Source: Chelonoidis abingdonii
Lineage: Eukaryota; Chordata; Testudines; Testudinidae
NCBI RefSeq assembly: GCF_003597395.2
Contig: NC_133769.1
Span: 180,063,773 to 180,127,772 of the forward strand
Length of the DNA stretch: 64,000 nt
Direction: 5' to 3'
How positions within the stretch are numbered: position 1 is the stretch's first letter; each line of letters begins with the position of its first letter. Made by a program: the position numbers and the translations under genes. A model generated the notes under the pieces. The model was given only the letters and a program-made list of their open reading frames with translations. It was not told the origin of the DNA and ran no database searches. This document shows positions 1-9,270 of the stretch, piece by piece.

Positions 1-215
1 GCCCGGAGGCCAATAACGTCGATTTCCGTCCACACTAACCGTAATCCGAACTGTTAATATCGAATTTAGCGCTACTCCTCTCGTCGGGGTGGAGTACAGA
101 AATCGATTTAAAGAGCCCTTTATAGCGATATAAATGGCAACGTCGTGTGGACGGGTACAGCGTTAAATCGATTTAACAGCCATTAAGCCGATTTAAACGC
201 GTAGTGTAGACCAGG
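1..215 (-). mobile_element. Terminal part of a DNA transposon, cut by the window edge
   Basis: The stretch ends in ...gtgtagaccaggcc, the reverse complement of the ggcctggtctacac that opens the 2.1-kb element at 9271. The internal landmarks also match in reverse order: the gatttaaagagccctttat block, the gatataaa box and the cctctcgtcgggg block. It is therefore the end of a second copy of that family in the opposite orientation, with the rest lying left of the window. There is no coding capacity. Confidence 0.8.
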
Positions 216-600
216 CCAGAGACTCTGCTGCCAGATTCTTCCCTGTGCATTTTATCTGTCCTGTCCTTTTCTGCCTTTCTTCTCTGTTCTTTTTACCTTC
301 TCATCTCTCTCTCTCTGTTGTGTGTTTGGTTGTTGTGGTAATAGACTCTTGTGTTGCTATGGCAAATGAGTTAGATTATTAGGGGATAGCCTAGCCAGTT
401 TTGGCTGGTTCTTGTTTAGTTCAGTGTGTGGCAATAAATGGCTGGTTGTGAGGTTTACAGCTCCCTGTGTCTCCAGTGATTTCTTCCTAAAACTGTTGCC
501 CCCAAGGATATAAAACTCTCTCTTCCCCCTCCCTCTTCCACCTTTTTGTTTCTCTCCCCCTCCACTTCGTTTGTTTTGTTATTCCCCCTCTCAGTTCCTC
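216..600. other. Pyrimidine-rich, possibly LTR-derived sequence
   Basis: A T/C-rich tract at about 250-310 leads into sequence with an AATAAA at 432-437, followed by a T-rich segment and then more pyrimidine-rich DNA to about 600. The order resembles the R/U5 part of a retroviral-type LTR, but no TG...CA boundaries or target duplication could be fixed. I recognise no gene here. An old LTR fragment is only a guess. Confidence 0.2.
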
Positions 601-984
601 TGGCAACAGAAGGCACAGACTGCTTCAAGGAGGGGCATCCGTTAATGGCTTCATGAGTCTAGAGAGACACGTTCTTGTAGCTTAAGCTGGGTGCCAGATT
701 TTGAGGCCTTGTCCCTGTGAGCTGGTCCTGTGGCCACCTGCATTAGGGGCCACTTTAGGCAAAAGAAGAGGAAGTGGGTGATTTCCAAGAAGCCACCTCC
801 TGCGTTACCCACAGCCACAATCGTACAATGGGGAAGAGCAAATCTGATTTCATGGAACTGGTGTGAATTCCTCACAAACCACTAAGCCTTGAAAACATCA
901 CAGGTGCTGAAACTTCTTAAAATTACAAGACAGAAAATTAAGATAGATAAGAAAGGCAATGCCTGGAAGAAAGAAAGTGTCATC

Positions 985-1125
985 CCCATTTTACAGATGG
1001 GGCATTGAGGCAGAGATTGACTTGTCCCAGACCACACAGGAAGTCTGTAGCAGAGTCCCAAATTAAATTCACACATTAAATCTTCTGAGTTCCAGTCCAG
1101 TGCCTTAACTGCAAGACTACCATTT
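985..1125 (-). repeat. MIR-like tRNA-derived SINE fragment
   Basis: The segment ccccattttacagatgggg, followed by a tgaggcagag block and a cacacaggaagtctg block, follows the reversed order of the conserved MIR/amniote SINE core (consensus on the minus strand). It then continues with the ctgagttccagtcc and accttaact blocks. Divergence is high, as expected for an ancient SINE. Ends are approximate. Confidence 0.6.
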
Positions 1126-1283
1126 CTGTGGGATGGGACATGGGGAGTGCACCACAAGTAAAAACTAATAAACAGGTGACTGTCAGTCTTCTCTTCTCCC
1201 ACCCTACATCTCACCCCCCTCTCCTCTCAGGAACACTGCCATTTCCTATATTGTTGTCTTTCTAAACTTTTCTGCTCTGGGCA

Positions 1284-2015
1284 GTGTTCAGCCTAACCAA
1301 AAGAAGGTTGAGGGGGGATATGCTTGTTCTTTATAAATATATCAGAGGGATNNNNNNNNNNNNNNNNNNNNNNNNNNNNNNNNNNNNNNNNNNNNNNNNN
1401 NNNNNNNNNNNNNNNNNNNNNNNNNNNNNNNNNNNNNNNNNNNNNNNNNNNNNNNNNNNNNNNNNNNNNNNNNNNNNNNNNNNNNNNNNNNNNNNNNNNN
1501 NNNNNNNNNNNNNNNNNNNNNNNNNNNNNNNNNNNNNNNNNNNNNNNNNNNNNNNNNNNNNNNNNNNNNNNNNNNNNNNNNNNNNNNNNNNNNNNNNNNN
1601 NNNNNNNNNNNNNNNNNNNNNNNNNNNNNNNNNNNNNNNNNNNNNNNNNNNNNNNNNNNNNNNNNNNNNNNNNNNNNNNNNNNNNNNNNNNNNNNNNNNN
1701 NNNNNNNNNNNNNNNNNNNNNNNNNNNNNNNNNNNNNNNNNNNNNNNNNNNNNGGAAGGAATTTTCCTCTGGGGCAGATTGGCAGAGGCCCTGGAGGTTT
1801 TTCGCCTTCCTCTGCAGCATGGGGCATGGGTCACTTGCAGGTGGATTCTCTGCAGCTTGAGGTCTTCAAACCACAATTTGAAGACTTCAGTAACTCAGAC
1901 ATAGGTTAGGGGTTTGTTATAGAAGTGGATGGGTAGGGTTCTGTGGCCTGCTTTGTGCAGGAGGTTGGACTAGATGATCATATTGGTCCCTTCTGACCTT
2001 AAAGTCTATGAGTCT
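1284..2015 (+). mobile_element. CR1 LINE, 3' part, interrupted by assembly gap
   Basis: Before the gap the + strand encodes a short peptide with RRLRGDMLVLYKYIRG, matching the C-terminal end of CR1 reverse transcriptases. After the gap comes the CR1 3'UTR: the ggaaggaattttcctc block, the gcagaggccctggaggttttt block, and the tail with ggactagatgatcat and ccttaaagtctatgagtctga. The same 3'UTR occurs at 25890-26172 and 31688-31980. The long ORFs crossing here are runs of N, not genes. Confidence 0.85.
1352..1753. other. Assembly gap (402 N)
   Basis: The sequence is all N. It lies inside a CR1 copy, so it is most likely missing CR1 3' sequence, although extra nested material cannot be excluded. 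Confidence 0.99.
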
Positions 2016-2166
2016 GAGGGCTGCCATATACCTTTCCCTTTCCTTCCTGGTAGATAAACTATAATGCCACACTTCCTGACCTCCTGTCACACAGGACAGG
2101 ACACACGGAAGACCAGGATAAACTGATTTACCAATAAGTCATGCTCTCTTATTTTTTATTTTTCAG

Positions 2167-2226
2167 GAGCCCCTGACTTCATTCCCGTGACTCATGAGTC
2201 CCAGGCCCCGCCGGGCAACCTGGCTG
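2167..2226 (+). CDS. CD200R1: CD200R1-like gene, N-terminal exon (60 bp)
   Basis: A pyrimidine-rich tract ending tttttcag precedes the exon and gtaagt follows it, so both splice sites are strong. Only one frame is open: two bases, 19 codons reading APDFIPVTHESQAPPGNLA, then one base. This phase 1-1 arrangement joins directly to the phase-1 start of the V-domain exon at 4622, giving GAT (Asp) at the junction. Mammalian CD200R genes also have a short segment between signal peptide and V domain. The signal-peptide exon should lie upstream; I could not identify it in 1-2100, and it may be left of the window or in the gap. The assignment depends on the fit of splice sites and phase rather than on sequence similarity. 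Confidence 0.6.
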
Positions 2227-3698
2227 GTAAGTGCCTCACAAGGTCCTGCAGCATCCCTTTGTGCTGGGGCACCAAGCATGGCATGCCCCCCATGGGCCTT
2301 ATGCACCCCAAGCGGTCCCTGGAGCCCCCACCGCAGCCTTGTGTTCTCCTTGCCCCCCCGTCCTTTGGGGCCAGTCCCCAGAGCCCTCTCCAGCTCCTAC
2401 CCTCCTTCCCCAACCAACCTCTTTCCCTCTTCAGACTGCCTCTAGTTTCCTGCTTCTGCCACTTCCTGGCCTCCCACCACTTCCCCAGGGCTGCTATCTA
2501 GAGTCTTCTTGGTTCCCCCCCACTACCCAGAGCCTCCTTTCTGCTTCTCTGCTATCCCAGTCCCCAAAGGTGCATCACACCACTAGCTGGATCATAGTTC
2601 AATAGCTTCATCTCCTGGCTCTGAGCTCAGAAGTACTCACACCCTGCTTTGCTGCCCAGATCCCAATCCATACCCATTCCTCTTCCCCCGCCTACCTCTC
2701 ATCTCTGCTACTTGGCTCAATTGGGGGCCTGGAGGAACGTTTAGGGGTGGGATGAGTGGCAGTGCCAGGCAGCTCAGGCCAGCTCTGCGTGTCCAGTGTT
2801 CAATTTAGGGAAATATGGTCACCCTACCCAGGGAGGAGAAGAGACTGTGTAAGGGCAGTTGATCCCTGGGTTGCACTGGGCCCAGTGAAGGCAGGAAGAG
2901 CTGGAGAGGAGGACACTTGAGGTATCAAAACCCACTCTGTAATTTTACATATCATGTCAGATGTTTCCACTAAATAACAGACTCCACAAAGTAAAAATTT
3001 TAGTGCTATATGTGCAGAGCTCCTACTAGAACTGGTTGCACTGCTGAGAAGAAAATAAAAACCGACTGGAACCCTGTCTGAAAACAAACCAAGCCTCTTT
3101 TGAGGTTTGAAAAATTCAGTTCTTTACCCCTTTCCAGCTTTGGTTTCCTACACAGTTCCTTGTTCTCATTGGAACTAGAAATGATAGTACTGAAATATTG
3201 CAATTATTGCAAATATTGTACTAAAATGCTTGGGTGGGGTAGGATGTTTTGTTTTTTTGTTTATATCTGTGCCAATCCGAACACACAGGAAGTAATGGAA
3301 ATCTCAAGAAAAATAAAGTCCTCATAAGATTTCCAGCCCAGTCTTGCAAAGGGGCCAAATTCAGTGGGAATTGTACCTGCTGAAGATGGGGCTTCATTTA
3401 ACGCATGCAGTTCATCTAGATCAAATAAGTATCCAAATGTTGGGGTGTTTATCTGAAATTCTGAGCATTTTAGAGGTTTACTTGTCACAAATTGCTTCAC
3501 AGTGGTATCACCCTGCAACAGCGTGAAGTAAACTAGCTCTATGATCACTTTGATACCTGCTAAAATGAGGGAATGAAGGGTTACTGTCTTTTACCATCCT
3601 GCATCTTGTGGCAGCTTTGAAATGGCTTTTTCGGATGAGAATTTTCTAACTTTTCAACATAACTCTTTATTTAGTCTATAATGAAAGATTTGCCTTTT
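2227..3698. other. Intron of CD200R1-like gene, no recognised gene
   Basis: C-rich sequence at about 2270-2560 contains phrases also seen near 34420-34650 (cggtccctggagcccc-like), so it is probably part of a dispersed repeat. A short block at 2803-2826 resembles the end of another turtle repeat. The rest, to 3698, shows no feature I recognise. From about 3650 onward the intron matches the second copy of the locus near 21385. Confidence 0.4.
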
Positions 3699-3706
3699 GA
3701 ACTACC

Positions 3707-4059
3707 CAGGGCTGGCTCCAGGCACTAGCATTCCAAGCTCGTGCTTGGGCGGCAATCTGCAAAGGGCGGCTGTCCCTGTTGTTTTGCCCCCAAGCAGTGC
3801 GCCAAATTGCCGCCGCGGACGGCGGGGGCAGTCCATGTGCCCTTAGGGCGGCAGGTGTGTTTCTGCAGTAGTGGCAATTCGGCAGCAGCTTCTATGTTAG
3901 CTGTCTGTGGCGGCTTCAGCTAAACGTAGAAGTTGCTGCCGAATTGCTGCCGCCGCGGAAATGCACCTGCCGCCCTAAGGACACACGGACTGGCCCCGCC
4001 ATCTGCGGCGGCAATTCGGTGCACTGCTTGGGGCGGCGAAAACTGTAGAGCCAGCCCTG
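3707..4059. mobile_element. hAT-type MITE with perfect 8-bp target duplication
   Basis: The element starts cagggctggctccaggc and ends gagccagccctg as terminal inverted repeats. It is flanked on both sides by the identical 8-mer gaactacc (3699-3706 and 4060-4067). Its GC-rich interior is itself partly palindromic, with repeated ggcggca and gccgccg blocks. The duplicate locus at 21418 carries a single uninterrupted gaaccacc, which is an empty-site control. Related elements sit at 19146-19375 and 29813-30660. Confidence 0.9.
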
Positions 4060-4067
4060 GAACTACC

Positions 4068-4621
4068 ACATCATGGAGATCTGTGACTGAGAAGAGTTAG
4101 GTGGGACTCCCTTCAGAGTCTAGCAGTGTTATTCCTAGACTGATGTTCCCTCCCCCCTGGGGTGATTGTGCTACCTCTGAAGCTCTCTCAGATCCTGCTG
4201 GCTTTGATTGAGGGATATGAAGCCTGGAAATTAAAGCTTGATCTTTTGGGTGAAAGCCAAAGTAATGACCTCATGGTCACCAGGCTGGCCATGATAAAAT
4301 TACTGAGCAGGAGGGAAAGGAGAATACAAATCAGGCTTCATCCCAATAAAGGTTATTTAATGGTGATTATAGCCTGGCCATGGGTCTGCGGAGAGATAAA
4401 TCTTGTTGATTGGTATCTTTGTCCCACGTCTCACACAATTAGCTTTTAAATCTGTGAGCCGATAATACCCCCAAATGGACCTGGGATCTGCTTCATGGGA
4501 GGTTTCCATGAAGTACAAGAGCAGAAGCATCAATCTGAGGGGAATTCAGAATTTGCTCATCTGTAATCGCATACTAAGTGACACTTTTTTCATTTTTCTT
4601 TCCTTTTTGCATCCTCTCCAG
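4068..4621. other. Intron upstream of the V exon, shared with the duplicate locus
   Basis: The segment matches blocks around 21426-21560 and 22070-22200, for example tgcttcatgggaggtttcc against tgctttacagaaaagtttc. The polypyrimidine tract at 4585-4619 and the ag at 4620-4621 form the V-exon acceptor. I see no gene in the rest. Confidence 0.6.
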
Positions 4622-4936
4622 ATAATGTCATGGTGTCTTTAGTGACTGGTTACAGGGCTGTGCTGAGTTGCTCTAATATGTCACTAGTGAATTTTATCTC
4701 AGTAGTTTGGAAGATAAGACTAAGAGATGGAGCTTGCTGTTTATTAGCATACGGGGCTGATTTAAATAAAACAGTCAGAACAAATTGCAGTGAGAGGATG
4801 GACTGGGCAGCTCGATCTGATCATGACCCCACCCTTCAGATTCACCCTGTGAGACTCTCTGATGAAGGAAATTACATGTGTGAAATTGTAAACAGGGATG
4901 GAAGTCTCCATCGGAACTACACTCTGAGTGTGTTAG
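4622..4936 (+). CDS. CD200R1: CD200 receptor 1-like, Ig V-domain exon
   Basis: The exon encodes the N-terminal V-type immunoglobulin domain of a CD200 receptor-like membrane glycoprotein. In mammals CD200R binds CD200 on other cells and sends an inhibitory signal, mainly in myeloid cells. It is 315 bp, phase 1-1, bounded by tcctctccag and gtaagaa. Visible landmarks are the B-strand cysteine (AVLSCSN), the core tryptophan (VVWKIRL), the LQIHPVRLSDEGNYMCEI stretch with the F-strand cysteine, and a closing YTLSVLG. The extra cysteines typical of CD200R are present in GACCLLAY and TNCSERM. Glycosylation sequons occur at NMS, NKT, NCS and NYT. The order VWKI-L--CC-AY, then NKT, CSER-W, LQIHPV-L--EGNY-CE, is characteristic of CD200R. 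Downstream exons are at 13462, 15673 and 17269. Confidence 0.85.
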
Positions 4937-5494
4937 GTAAGAAACACCTTGTGTCACATTCCTATCCATTGGAGTGCAGCCCAGAACTACAGCATGTGAT
5001 GGGCAGGGGTCAACTGATGGGTCACTTCCCACAGGCTTGAGTGGAAAAAACAGGCAAAATCACAGGGTTGCTGGGACCCAGGCAGGGAGGGAAGGAACAG
5101 CCTCCTTGCTCCTCCTGCTGCCACCTCAGCTTCATCCCCATTCTGCCCCATCCCAGCCAGACTGGAGGTGGGTGGGGCACTCCCACTCTCTGGTGCTTTC
5201 TATACCTGGCCAGGAGCTTCAGTCTCCTGAGTCAGAGACCTCTAGGGATACTCTGGGCTGCCTCTCTGTTGGTGCTCATTCTGTTCAGGGTGTGTATGAT
5301 CACTCTTCCCTCTGTCTTGGACTCTACCCATAGAGATGCAGCCTAGCACATAGGTCCCCACCCCACCCATGGTTATAGATTGGGAGGTCTGAACACAGTA
5401 ACACTAGGCAATGCCCTGCCAGCTCTTCCTGACCAAGGTGTCTGTGAGCTATAACCATGGAGCAGCAGCCACACCTACATCCCTATACATTCCC
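4937..5494. other. Intron after the V exon
   Basis: C/T-rich and apparently unique. A second Ig (C2) exon would be expected downstream of the V exon in a CD200R gene. I read this stretch for the C...W...C pattern with phase-1 splice sites and found none. Confidence 0.4.
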
Positions 5495-6312
5495 CAGCAT
5501 TGCCAACTCTTGCAAATTGATCACAAGTCCCATGGTTTTGCCTTTGGCTGCAAGAGGTCTCTTGATGAGCTCTCATGATGATGTGAAAAGCTCCTTGCTT
5601 CACATGATTTGGAGCTGGTGCCCTCTCTCACCTCCTTTCCACTTCCATCAGCTACGTGTTTCCCGATTCCTCCCTTGCTGCTCCCAGCAGCCACCTGCTT
5701 TCCTCTTCCCCAGCCCCAGTAGGTACCTGCTTCCCTTCTTCTCTCCAGCTCTCCAAAGCTCCTGCTCACCCACTCTCATCGCTCCTTGGCTCAAATGGGG
5801 AAGTGAAGTGCAGCCACATTAGAGACTGTCTCATCAATAACAGCACCAATGTCCCTCACATGGTCGTCCCATCCTGTCCCCCCCCACCACAGCTCCCAAA
5901 GCAGAGTTGGGGACATTAGTGAGTTTTTCACACTAGTTAGAAATACTGCACATAGGGCTGCGCAGACTTTGGCGGCTATGGGAACAAGTACCTGCCATGG
6001 CATGGGAGGCCGAGAGTTAGGGACAGGGACTTGCAGGCACCCAGTGCAAAATGGCATAAAAGTGACTGCGTGGGAACGGCTCTTGCAAGAGTTCCTGTAG
6101 CCAAGGCAAAATCATCTTTGAACACATTTGCAAGAGCCGGCGGTACTGTGTTTGTCACACACATACTGGAGGTGGGCAGAGGACAGACTAAAATCAGCAA
6201 AGAGACTAAAAAACATGCTTTAATCTTTTTAAAGAATCTCATGATTTGTATGCCAGTCTCATGATTTGGGTTCTGACTCAGAATATTTGAACTCTTGGAA
6301 TTGGCGATACTG
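5495..6312. mobile_element. DNA transposon or MITE with degenerate terminal inverted repeats
   Basis: It opens with cagcattgccaactcttgc and closes with ggaattggcgatactg, which are inverted relative to each other (cagcattgccaa against cagtatcgccaa). The flanking 8-mers cattcccc (5488-5495) and catgcccc (6313-6320) agree at 7 of 8 bases. The first of these overlaps the opening c, so the exact left base is uncertain by one. Subterminal tctcatgattt motifs recur near the right end. It is non-coding and sits inside the large CD200R1-like intron. Confidence 0.6.
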
Positions 6313-7417
6313 CATGCCCCAGCCATTGAATGGCACATTGGCAGTCCCAGCTCTTCCCCTGACTATTAACCCTTATTATCCAAGGACTAATACCCTTACC
6401 TTAGGGAAGGCAACTGTCATTCACCCAAGAACTGGGACTAGAACCATAGTTCTTTAAATGACAGGCCCAGTACTAAAGAGAATGCTTGATTGTATTCTCT
6501 ATAACCACTAGCTCATACTCTGCTTCCAGAGCCAGAAATAGAAATCAGGAATCCTGATACCCAACATTCCTGGGCTGTCTCATAAATAGTTGTGTAATCA
6601 GCTGCCAAAGTATGTGCCATGTCTCCCTTTATAGGCTGAAATTCTAAACATTTTGTTTGGCCTCAGCACAATTCTGCTTTTTCTTTTTTTTTATTCAAGT
6701 GTGGAAGAACTGAAGAAATTCAATTTTGGTTTGAAACTAACAGAATTTTTTGGTTCTGGCCACCAAACTCAAAAATGAAACCTTTTGCTCAGGATATATC
6801 TTATCCATATGGGACTGTTACCGTTGATTTTGGTGGAAACAGCATGGGCCAATGCCGAGCACTGTTGAAAATCCCACCCTTTGTGTCCAAGTGTTAAAAA
6901 TTCAGAACTACATGGAAGGTTTTTAAGGGGACTTTAGTTGGTGATACTCTGAAACAGAGTGGACTCAGTATTGCCTTAGTATATTTTGTGTGTATGTTTG
7001 CTCTCCTCAAGCTACATTGTTACTAACTCACTTGCCAAACTACAAAACAATTCAGAATCAGAGTTCATTCTTTAATCCAGTTATTGCGTGCCAAGAACTA
7101 CACTGATGCAACAGAGAGATCTCAACAATGCAAAAGTCATGTGATTCAGAATTAAGGCTGACAGCAGATTTGCAGAGAAACCAGATATGCATAGTTGGGA
7201 CTGAAATGCACATTGTTTGAGTGAAGAAGAGTGGAGGAGCAGCCATGTATGTATATATGGGGTTCTGGTTACTCTGTTTTTTAGTAGCAGCTGGCTAGAC
7301 CATGAATATCTGAGAAGGCCAATGAAGATTTATTTGCACTATATCTTGTCATCTGTTGACAGCAAAAATATATCATGCATTATCCCATGACATCAGCCAC
7401 TGCTGACAGCAAAATAT
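6313..7417. other. Intron; 7040-7417 is conserved in the duplicate locus
   Basis: From about 7080 the sequence matches 27510-27840 in the second copy, including tgccaagaactac, agcagctggctag and ctgacagcaaaatatg-type blocks. The part at 6500-6590 resembles a degraded SINE (gccagaaatagaaatcagg). No exon is recognised. Confidence 0.45.
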
Positions 7418-7831
7418 GTCTTCACTAGGGCTGTCAGTTAATCGCAGTTAACTCATGCGATTAACCCCCAAAAAGTAATTGCAATTAAAAAAATTAGTCA
7501 TGATTAATTACCATTTTAATTGCTATCGTTAAACAGAATACCAACTGAAATTTATTAAGTATTTTTGATGTTTTTCTACATTTTCAAATATATTGATTTC
7601 TGTTACAACACAAAATACGTGTACAGTGCTCACTTAATATTTTTATTACAAATAGTTGCACTGTAAAAATGGTAAATAGAAGAGAGAGTATTTTGCAGTT
7701 CACCTCATACAAGTACTGTAGCGCATTCTCTTTATTGTGAAAATGTAACTTGCAAATGTAGATTTTTTTGTTACATAACTGCATTCAAAAACAAAACAAT
7801 GAAAACTTTAGAGCCTAAAGTCCACTTAGTC

Positions 7832-8050
7832 CTACTTCTTGTTCAGCCAATCACTAAGACAAACAAGTTTGTTCACATTTGCAGAAGACAATGCTGCCTG
7901 TTTCTTATTTACAATGTCACCTGAAATTGAGAACAGGTGTTCGCATGGCAGTTTTGTAGCCGGCGTTGCAAGGTATTTACGTGCCAGATATGCTAAACAT
8001 TCATATACCCTTTCATCCTTTGGCCACCATTTCAGAGGACATGCTTCCAT
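7832..8050 (-). pseudogene. hAT transposase C-terminal fragment, inverted copy
   Basis: The 72-codon stretch carries LARKYLATPATKLPCEHLF and SGDIVNKKQAALSSANVNKL, the hAT family dimerisation motif, and ends at the normal stop position (SDWLNKK). It is the mirror image of the segment following 8530 on the plus strand. Confidence 0.75.
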
Positions 8051-8254
8051 GCTGATGATACTCGTTAAAAAAAATGCATTAATTAACTTTGTGACTGAAC
8101 TCCTTGGGGGAGAATTGTATGTCTCCAGCTCTATTTTACCTGTATTCTGCTAAATATTTTATGTTATAGCAGTCTCAGATGATGACCCAACACACATTGT
8201 TTGTTTTAAGAACACTTTCACAACAGATTTCACAAATGTAAAGAAGGTACCAAT

Positions 8255-8530
8255 GTGAGATTTTTAAAGATAGTTACAGCACTTGACCCAAGGTTTAAGG
8301 ATCTGAAGTTCCTTCCAAAATCTGAGAGGGATGAGGTGTGGAGCATGCTTTTAGAAGTCTTAAAAGAGCAGCACTCCAATGTGGAGACTACAGAACCTGA
8401 ACCACCAAAAAAGAAAATCAACCTTCTGCTAGTGGCATCTGACTCAGATGATGAAAATGAACATGCTTTGTCGGTCCACTCTGCTTTTGATTGTTATCAA
8501 GCAAAACCCATCATTAGCTTGGACACATGA
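8255..8530 (+). pseudogene. hAT transposase fragment (C-terminal third)
   Basis: The open stretch contains ALDPRFKDLKFLPKSERDEV, then an acidic linker (SDSDDENEH). It stops at TGA just before sequence that still encodes the conserved dimerisation segment with PCECLFSLSGD. The expected DDE core upstream is absent. It belongs to the fold-back element at 7426-9086 and is a remnant, not a host gene. Confidence 0.75.
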
Positions 8531-9270
8531 CCTCTGGAATTGTGGTGGAAGCGTGAAGGGACATATGAATCTTTAGTGCATCTGGCACATAAATATTTTG
8601 CGATGCCGTCTACAACAGTGCCATGCGAATGCCTGTTCTCGCTTTCAGGTGACATTGTAAACAAGAAGTGGGCAGCATTATCTTCTGCAAATTGTAACCA
8701 AATTTATTTGTCTAAGTGATTGGCTGAAGTAGAACTGAGTGGACTTGTAGGCTCTGAAGTTTTACGTTGTTTTATTTTTGAATGCAGGTGTTTTTTTTAT
8801 ATAATTCTACATTTGTAAGTTCAATTTTCATGATAAAGAGATTGCATTACAGTACTTGTATGAGGTGAATTGAAAAATACTATTTCTTTTGTTTTTTACA
8901 GTGAAATATTTGTATTAAAAATAAATATAAAGTGAGCACTGTGCACTTTGTATTCTGTGTTGTAATTGAAATCTATATATTTGAAAATGTAGAAAACATC
9001 CAAAAATATTTAAGTAAAGGGTATTCTATTATTGTTTAATCGCATGATTAATTATGATTAATTTGTTTAATCACTTGACAACCCTAGTCTGCATTATATA
9101 AAACCCCCCTGTATTTTGTCTTCTAACAAGAAATCACTCTCATGTCCAACATCCTGAGCGTTTCACTTACCCACTCATTATTCATCTCTCCTTCACCAAA
9201 CATTCACTCTTTGCTAAGCTACTACCCCTCTCACTCACAGCTCATAGAGATCCACCACTCCCGCTCTCAG

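Larger units (their letters stand above)
7426..9086. mobile_element. Fold-back hAT transposon with inverted transposase 3' ends
   Basis: Terminal repeats are tagggctgtca and tgacaaccct(a), with flanking 8-mers gtcttcac and gtctgcat (6 of 8 identical). The left arm (about 7426-8075) is an inverted, diverged copy of the right arm (about 8510-9086). Both arms encode the hAT C-terminal dimerisation region. On the minus strand at 7832-8050 it reads PCEHLFSISGDIVNKK. On the plus strand after 8530 it reads PCECLFSLSGDIVNKK, beyond an in-frame TGA at 8528-8530. The right half carries more of the transposase, with a 91-residue open stretch at 8255-8530 containing ALDPRFKDLKFLP. The N-terminal half and catalytic core are missing, so the element is non-autonomous. 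Confidence 0.85.

Noticed and set aside
1284..1904. Long open frames on both strands across 1284-1904
   Set aside because: They consist mostly of X translated from the N gap; the real residues at the left edge are CR1.
2187..2605. Overlapping + strand ORFs of 83-124 codons
   Set aside because: Pro/Ser-rich composition and repeat-like C-rich DNA. Only the 60 bp at 2167-2226 is supported by splice sites and phase.
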